Shown here one piece after another: positions 57,882 through 64,000 of a stretch of DNA of 64,000 nucleotides (its first letter is position 1; every line of letters begins with the position of its first letter). Below the pieces are notes generated by a model. It had not been told where the DNA came from and ran no database searches. It saw only the letters and a list, made by a program, of their open reading frames with translations. The translations under genes were made by a program, and so were the position numbers. Source of the stretch: Terana coerulea (lineage: Eukaryota; Basidiomycota; Agaricomycetes; Polyporales; Phanerochaetaceae); the NCBI GenBank assembly GCA_024811115.1, contig JAKOGH010000198.1:62001-126000 (forward strand), in the 5' to 3' direction.

Positions 57882-60756
57882 TCAGCATCGCTCGAATACC
57901 CGGTATAATTCAGGGAGATGAGCTACTTGCACCACGTCCCTATCCAGCAATGACTTCGGTGGGTGCATATACTTTGCCATTGTGGGAAACAGTAGATGTT
58001 GTATCTGCCAGCGCAGCGCTGGCTCATTCGCTTTGTCCGCTTCGGACGACTCTGGGCCCAAAGGCTCCGGGACATAGAAGTACGCAAGCTCGCGGAGGAA
58101 AGTCTCAAAGCACTCCTTCTCCGAGTGCCAGTTGACCTAATGCCACAATCAGTCAGCAATATTCGTCCCTCTTCTAAAAATGCAGACGGACCTGCGGCCC
58201 CAGTCGCATGAGAAACAGAGGGAGCTTGTCCAGGTTGGGTGTGTGGCCCTTAAGCAGAAGGGGCAAACTGATCACTTCCTCATTCTCATTGATCTCCAGC
58301 GCGAAATACTCTTGCAGCATTTCACGCCGATCCATGAGCGTATCAACGATAGTCTGAAAGCAAGACTATCAGCATAATCTATGAACGTGACAACGTTTAT
58401 ACTTACATCGACAATCTCCGTATTGCTGAGAGCACTTCCGCTCGTATCCTCTACTTCCAATGCTATCTTCACGAGAGTTCGCAGAGGTGGAGGCGGATCC
58501 AATTTTATGCGATGGAAATTACCAAACTGAAGCAGGCCCAATTGGTAGAAGAATTCTTCGCTGTCAAGTTACCGTCAGCATCGTGTATGGAGAACTGATC
58601 GAAGGAAAGCTAGTGTACCAGAGTGCACCGTGATTGACCAAATAAAGCTTTTTGGCATATTGAACGAGCGAAAGACATCGTCCCACATCGACGATGCCAA
58701 CGAACACATGCTTCTGCAAGATTTCCGCAAGCTCTGCATCAGTGAGTCAGTAATCTGACCGGCGACCTTGATTTTGTTACTAACCGTCATGACCAACCCG
58801 CTCGACTTCATCGCGGAGTCGCACCACCGACGCTAGATTGCAGTTGGATGGTGCGATCTCAGGTACCTTCGCAGGACCATGTGGTGGTTGCTGCCGGGTA
58901 TCGTCATCTTGTTGGTGAGATGGGTTGGCCACTGGGAACATGGAGTCAAGCGTTCGGTCTTGCTGAGAAGTCCGGACTTTGTGCTGGGACGCGAGTTTCC
59001 TCGCCACAGGTACGGCTATAACTCGCTCAATGATCTTCGCCAAGGATAACAGCGGGAAAATATACCCACAGGAAGAGCTTGATACACCGGAGCCACCGAC
59101 GTCACTGCTACTCTCTTCAAGGTCTTCGGGACGTGCACGTTCTTTGCCCTTGCCCTTGTTCTGAGGCACGGGCGGTGCCATGCCGCCTGTGAGTAACGTC
59201 TGAAGAAATATGCTTAGTGGCATATATGCTATAAGCTGATCAGATAAAACCTGCCTGATACTCGAAGGTCTTCGACTGATTTTGGCTAGTTAACGTGTCG
59301 TGAAGGGTATCACATATTTTCTGTACGATTTGTTCCTCGTCCAGGAAGTGAACTTCTCGCTTCGTCGGATGAACATTCACATCAACTGCGCGAGGATCAA
59401 TCTTCAAGCTATCGTGTAGTCGTATGAGTATAGCTGTCGACGAATAGGCTCAAATGAACAAACCTGAGGTATACGTAAGGAGAAGCGCCTTTGGCAAGTA
59501 TGCCACTAGTGTATATCATCTCCAGGGCCTTCTTTATGCGAGAGGACTCGACGAGCCTGTCTACGCAGTATAGGTATCGGCCTGCATATGATTTGTCACG
59601 CAGCTTACAACTTACGATTGATGAATAGCAAAAATACAAATTTCTTTGCTTGGTAATTCGGGCTCGTGAAGTATGCCTCGGCGGACCAAGATCCTTCGCT
59701 GCCTTCGAGGTCGTCCGTATCCATGTCATCGTCGTTGGCGGAAGATATCGTTGCGTGAAGAAGCTCTTTTGCAATACTCGCCCCATATAGCTGCCGAATA
59801 GCTTGATTCACAGAGGAGCTTGATGGTGTGGTAATGTCTGGGGCAGATGAGCCTGACTGGAAATGCATAAACATGGGCAAGTAAGACATATCAATGACTC
59901 TCACACACCTTCTTGCAGGTAAATGACACATGAGGGTTATGCACGGCATACTTGGTTACGACATCGAGAATACGCGAATATTCCTCTGATGAACCCCGCA
60001 AGGCAGATAGGCGCGTTGGAGTATTATAAAACATATTTTCCACCTGAACCAAGTAAGACACGACGCGTATATCAAAACTGATGATGCTCACAGTGATAAT
60101 TGTACCGTCATTTCCAGCGCATGGTTTCGGTTCAGCTGGAGACCCGTCCTTGGAGGTTAATGCTCCATCAGCGTAGGTAGCTCTATTAAAGCGCATACAT
60201 TAGCCCGTGAAGTTGCTACGAATGTCGAGAACTTACTTCCATGCATAAGTGTCCGATTTGGTCTTGGTAACCACGGTCAAATGCGACACGTATGAGATCG
60301 ACGCTAGAGCTTCGCCTCGAAAACCGTACGTGGTGAGCCGTTCCAAATCCTGAAAGGAAGTAATCTTTGACGTGGTAAACCGTTCTGCCAGTATAGGTAG
60401 ATCTGCTTTCTGACAAAGGTTTCTGTGAGAAAAAATCAACGCGTTATAATCACCACCGGGCGCACACGTATACCACAGCCATTGTCTTGTATTTGAAGAA
60501 GCTTCATACCACCATCCTTGACTACAACTTTAATAGAGGTAGCCCCTGCATCAAGACAATTTTCCAGGAGCTCTTTGAGCGCAGAAGATGGTCTGTGTAT
60601 GATCTATAACGAACTTTCAACGGTATGTGAGAGCTGGAGCGATGTGATATTTACTTCTCCTGCAGCAATTCGATTTATGACTGTTTCTTGTAGGCGTCGG
60701 ATGGGTTTAGGCCCATTCGAATCTTGGCCTGTTGTTTTCTGTGCCTGTTCGGTCAT
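57882..60756 (-). CDS. MLH1: DNA mismatch repair protein MLH1
   Basis: MutL homologue; partners PMS1 or MLH3 in post-replicative mismatch repair and meiotic recombination. Start at 60756 ([10 protein letters not shown]). The GHKL ATPase motifs are in order: [16 protein letters not shown] (motif I), a DNGCGI-type motif II before [15 protein letters not shown], and [20 protein letters not shown] (motif III). The transducer region has FINRKL and [17 protein letters not shown] linker with [17 protein letters not shown] leads to the C-terminal dimerisation domain, ending in the invariant FERC at 57882. Many short introns. No clear frame break found. Divergent from the gene at 61177. Confidence 0.92.
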
Positions 60757-61176
60757 CACTCGAGTACTCGCCACTGACGTCGGCCAGCTATGACGAAGCG
60801 TGAGCTTTAGGTATATGGTCGCGGACGGTAAAACGAAGGCGCGTGGTCTGGACAAACGGAACTGCAAACGGTGCCTATTAGACGCGTCCACGCGTGCACA
60901 GCCACGTGTTGAGCGGACAACAAACGGTTACTAAGGAGGTAACAAACGGTGAAATGGGCATTCAATTTGATACAAGGCCATCATTGGAACTCGCATTGAC
61001 GAGCGATTGATTCGCTGCCTTACATCAGCTTACAAACTTTGGTAGTGGCCGTTTTCCCCAGAGTTTCAGTCACCTCATAAGCTACTTTATTCCCTTGGGC
61101 ACCCTCCTCTTCTCCTCTCTCGCTCTCTCACGTCTGTCTTGTAATCTTCACTGCCGGAAGGGGCTCACCCTTAATC
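60757..61176. other. Divergent promoter region of MLH1 and the 61177 gene
   Basis: About 0.4 kb. Contains ACGCGT-like sequence (GACGCGTCCACGCGTG) near 60881-60896. ACGCGT is the MluI cell-cycle box of yeasts; its meaning in this organism is inferred. Repeated AACAAACGG units follow at about 60920-60950. Confidence 0.45.
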
Positions 61177-62812
61177 ATGGCTGGACCGTCCACACCGCGA
61201 AGAGCAACGCACTCAATGGACGTGAGTACGAACTATGCTGCCCGCGCCAGCCTCGGGTGCCTAAACTGACACGACTCTCGCAGGACTCCACAACAAGCCA
61301 TGGCGAATCGACTGAGCTGCGCACTCCCAAAGCCTCATCCCAGCGACAATCCCACTCGATATCTTCTCGAGGTCGCCAGAGCACGCGCTACCCTTCGCGG
61401 CTCACTCGTGGAGAACCAGGTCGCGTACCTCTGCACAGACGGGGTACGTCGCGTACATACGAGCGCCTGGAAGATTTGTTGCGGGAGGCCGGTTACAAAG
61501 AGACGAAGATCTTCTCGCCAGAGGTCGAAAGAACAGACTCGCGAGGAAAGGAGAGGAAGGAGGGTGCAACGAGTAGCGGGAGGGGTGGTGTAGGGGCAGT
61601 CGTTGATTTCCTGGCCGGCTTGATGCCTGGCGCTATGAAAGGACAGGAGACCAGCTCGGGTACAAGCGAAGAGCCGACGGTAGAGCATTCTCCTCCACCG
61701 TCGCCTCTCAGTGGCAAACGTCCGCGGAAGTCGTCGTCGCTCCGCCCCGTACCCATCGAAGACCTATCAGACGCATCAAGTTCCCTGGAGAGTCCCAAAC
61801 GCCGATACCAGCGAGTTCCTCACGCCTCTTCGAACAGCTCCGAGCATAGCCCCGCCTTCAATTCAACAGCCTCAGACTCGCTACGCACCCAAGCACAGAT
61901 CTCCGCCGCGCAGGGGTACCTTCGACACATCGCTTCCACTCCAAACATTCCGAAAGTCAGCGCGTCTAGTGCAAATCGACCAGGGGGCCATCGAAGTCGC
62001 ATCATGGGGGAAATGACCTACCTCCTCTGCCTTCGAACTGGCTTGGTTCAGTCGCTAGAGCTGTCCTTGGTTCCTCAAGCATCGATGCCCATGTCGGAGG
62101 GCCGAAAAGCGGAGGCCAAATCGTCGAGCGTGGTCGTGCCTATAAGGAGAATCAGCCTGTGTCGTATACCATCGGTAACAAAGTCCGGCCTCCAGCGCCG
62201 TACCTTCGGTCACAGACAGCGCCTGGGGCGGTCAATACGGTTAGCGTACTCTGCCGGTCAGCTCCGGCTTCCCGCTCTTCATCCCGTGTTGGGGAAAGGC
62301 TGTCTTCGGCCGTCGACAAGGGCAGAGCTTCGTCCATGTCCCGGCCAAAGCCCTCGAAGTCGAAATCAGCTCAGTCGGACGTGCCCTCGTTGGCCAGTAC
62401 TCGAGTTGAAAATGAAGATCGGCATCTTCAATGGCTGGATGGTGGTGAAATACACACGGTAGTCTCCGACGGCGACGTGTCAGAATACGACGAAGACGAC
62501 GAGGACGACGATGTCGAGCTCGACCTTGCTCGGATATTGGTGCCACCGAAACGTCAGAAGTCCATTCGTAGCCTCCGCCAGCATCTGCATCGTAGCGAGA
62601 GCGCGAGGGCCTTGCGTCGCGATTTTACACGACCGCTGACGCCTCATGATGACGACTACGAGGCACATACACAGCCGAACAGCAGAAGAGGATCGTTCGT
62701 CGAAGATGGGTCCGAGTATGCACATAGATGGAACACACACGGATCCAGCCAGCAACGCGGAATTCGGAAGAGGAGGACGCTGCCTGGTACATGGTCGAAT
62801 CTAGGGCGATGA
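61177..62812 (+). CDS. Hypothetical Ser/Arg-rich protein, one frame break
   Basis: About 524 aa from exons 61177-61221 (MAGPSTPRRATHSMD) and 61284-62812. The protein is mostly disordered. Denser patches are TYERLEDLLREAGYKETKIF and VGAVVDFLAGLMPG near the N-terminus, and an acidic run (EYDEDDEDDDVELDLARILV) followed by SIRSLRQHLHRSESARALRR near the C-terminus. A one-base deletion at about 61990-62020 joins the first frame to the one beginning LPPLPSNWLG. The combined length is then a multiple of three. No family recognised. Confidence 0.6.
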
Positions 62813-63453
62813 TACTGGCACTCAACACTTCACCCGCTCCCCAGCGCACCGTGGCATACAGAAGGGCTGCCACCATCCACACGATATATTCGAATTTATT
62901 CGCGTATCATATTATCCACCTATTTTCCATTCTTTCAACTGCTCTATCGACTTCCCCGACTACCTAAACTCAAATTAATCCCGACACCCTCCCTTTCTGG
63001 AACTCTATAAGCCCCACAGCAAACGCCATATTGTTTCGTACAGCATCATGTAGGATAGACATGTGACATAATGTATAAACCAACAAGTCAAAGTATTATC
63101 GAATAACATGGCCTCCCAGGTACTTCTGAGATTGAGTCACAGGTTTTGCTCCGAGTCGTCGTCATGCGAAGGATCAAGCGTCGGGACTCGGTTTACCTGA
63201 CGGCGGACGCCACAAAGCTCTCTCTCCGGGTTTGGAAAATAGTCACGTGTACCGGGATCCTAAAGAATAGCCGCCACGAGTACTCTTGGTCTTGGCGACC
63301 GGTGGCTGCGACTCGGACTCACCATACCGACATCGTGCCTAGGCTTCGCCCCCTTTCCACCTTCCCTTCGACTTCTTTTCTACATTCATTTACACTCGAC
63401 TTACCTCCTTTTCTCATCTTTCTACACACCGTTGGGGGTTCTAGGAGGCTAAG
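62813..63453. other. Intergenic region
   Basis: About 0.64 kb between two plus-strand genes: 3' UTR of the 61177 gene and promoter of the 63454 gene. A pyrimidine-rich tract precedes the latter's start (63350-63430), as is common near fungal transcription starts. Confidence 0.5.
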
Positions 63454-64000
63454 ATGTCAGATGCGGTACAAATCACTATTCCTGGTGCGTGACTGTTTGC
63501 AGAACCTCTAGGCTTCGTACTAAGTTTCAGGGAAGACTTTGACGACGACAACGATGTGAACTCGACTCCCGTGTTTGGAAGAACGGCTGGTGGCTCTTTC
63601 TGGGGACCCTCGAATTCTGGCTTGGACTCACCCACGACTTCTACACCCGTCCTTGAACGGAGCGAGAGAAGCTTTTTCCACGCGCGAGGCGACTCTGCCG
63701 CTTCAGAAGACTCCTTACAATCCCTACCCGCCAACACTCGCAAGTTCAAGGCACCCTTCGTTCATTCCGCACAGTCATCCGTTGCTACGACTAGTACCTC
63801 GCCGTTCTCGAAGAAGTCTTCCTTTGCCTCTCTTCGTAATGCTTTCAAGAGTAGCAAATCAGTTGAGGCTGCGCCGCCCACCCACCATCAACCACGAAGC
63901 CTATCCTGTTTTAAAGAACCCGTTCAACCGTTCTGCGTCATCCCTCGCGCATCACATTCCTGGAAGGCCTTCCACGCACACAAGCCCTCAACATGTTCGA
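63454..64000 (+). CDS. Hypothetical protein, partial at right edge
   Basis: The start at 63454 (MSDAVQITIP) is followed by an intron beginning GTGCGT at 63485. The next exon carries EDFDDDNDVNSTPVFGRTAG, Ser-rich sequence and KSSFASLRNAFKSS, and continues past the window. The splice phase does not close exactly, and one extra base near 63885 shifts the frame from EAAPP into YPVLKNPFNRSASSLAHH. No family recognised from this part. Confidence 0.55.

Overview
The window reads as nuclear DNA of a basidiomycete, most likely an agaricomycete. Genes are dense and split by many short GT-AG introns (about 50-65 bases). Exons can be very small. Several products belong to fungal families: DUF7137, an IKS1-type kinase, a fungal delta-12 desaturase, a MYND/SET protein, GH51 arabinofuranosidase, WAPL, BIR1, tRNase Z and MLH1. 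A finer placement (for example Polyporales) would be a guess. No rRNA, tRNA, CRISPR array or complete transposon was recognised.

Layout. 1-1262 (-): acetamidase/FAAH-like amidase, cut by the window edge. 2341-3457 (+): short-chain dehydrogenase. 3841-4570 (-): DUF7137 membrane protein. 5515-6779 (+): hypothetical. 7997-10529 (+): 17-exon MFS transporter. 10911-13675 (-): large low-complexity hypothetical with many frame breaks. 14926-17636 (+): IKS1-type kinase. 17855-19273 and 20035-21549 (-): two Ran1/Sks1-like kinases. 22143-24340 (-): MYND/SET protein. 24735-26797 (-): delta-12 fatty acid desaturase. 28679-29142 (+): small conserved protein. 30711-31294 (-): secreted protein. 32430-33776 (-): GPI-anchored-type protein, divergent from tRNase Z (34275-37484, +). 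37666-40968 (-): GH51 alpha-L-arabinofuranosidase. 41437-44502 (-): WAPL, divergent from BIR1/survivin (44777-47629, +). 47829-49159 and 49838-51189 (-): two more Ran1-like kinases. 51575-52393 (-): hypothetical. 53028-54360 (+): fifth Ran1-like kinase. 54929-57686 (-): RING plus RRM protein. 57882-60756 (-): MLH1, divergent from a serine-rich hypothetical (61177-62812, +). 63454-end (+): partial hypothetical.

The most distinctive content is the family of five Ran1/Sks1/Vhs1-like kinases in two groups about 26 kb apart. All five have one intron at the same place, splitting the Glu codon of the SPE(C) motif in phase 1. Their N-lobes and C-terminal tails differ widely. Their upstream regions share a TATA box, clusters of GATCG/CGATC and copies of a decamer close to TTTRCWTCCG, often arranged as inverted repeats. 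I infer a locally amplified, co-regulated family.

A second signal affects the whole window. About 25 single-base frame breaks interrupt otherwise well conserved genes, often in runs of one base. BIR1, tRNase Z, the dehydrogenase and most of MLH1 and GH51 read cleanly. Indel errors in the assembly are the simplest explanation, so broken genes here should not be called pseudogenes without read support.
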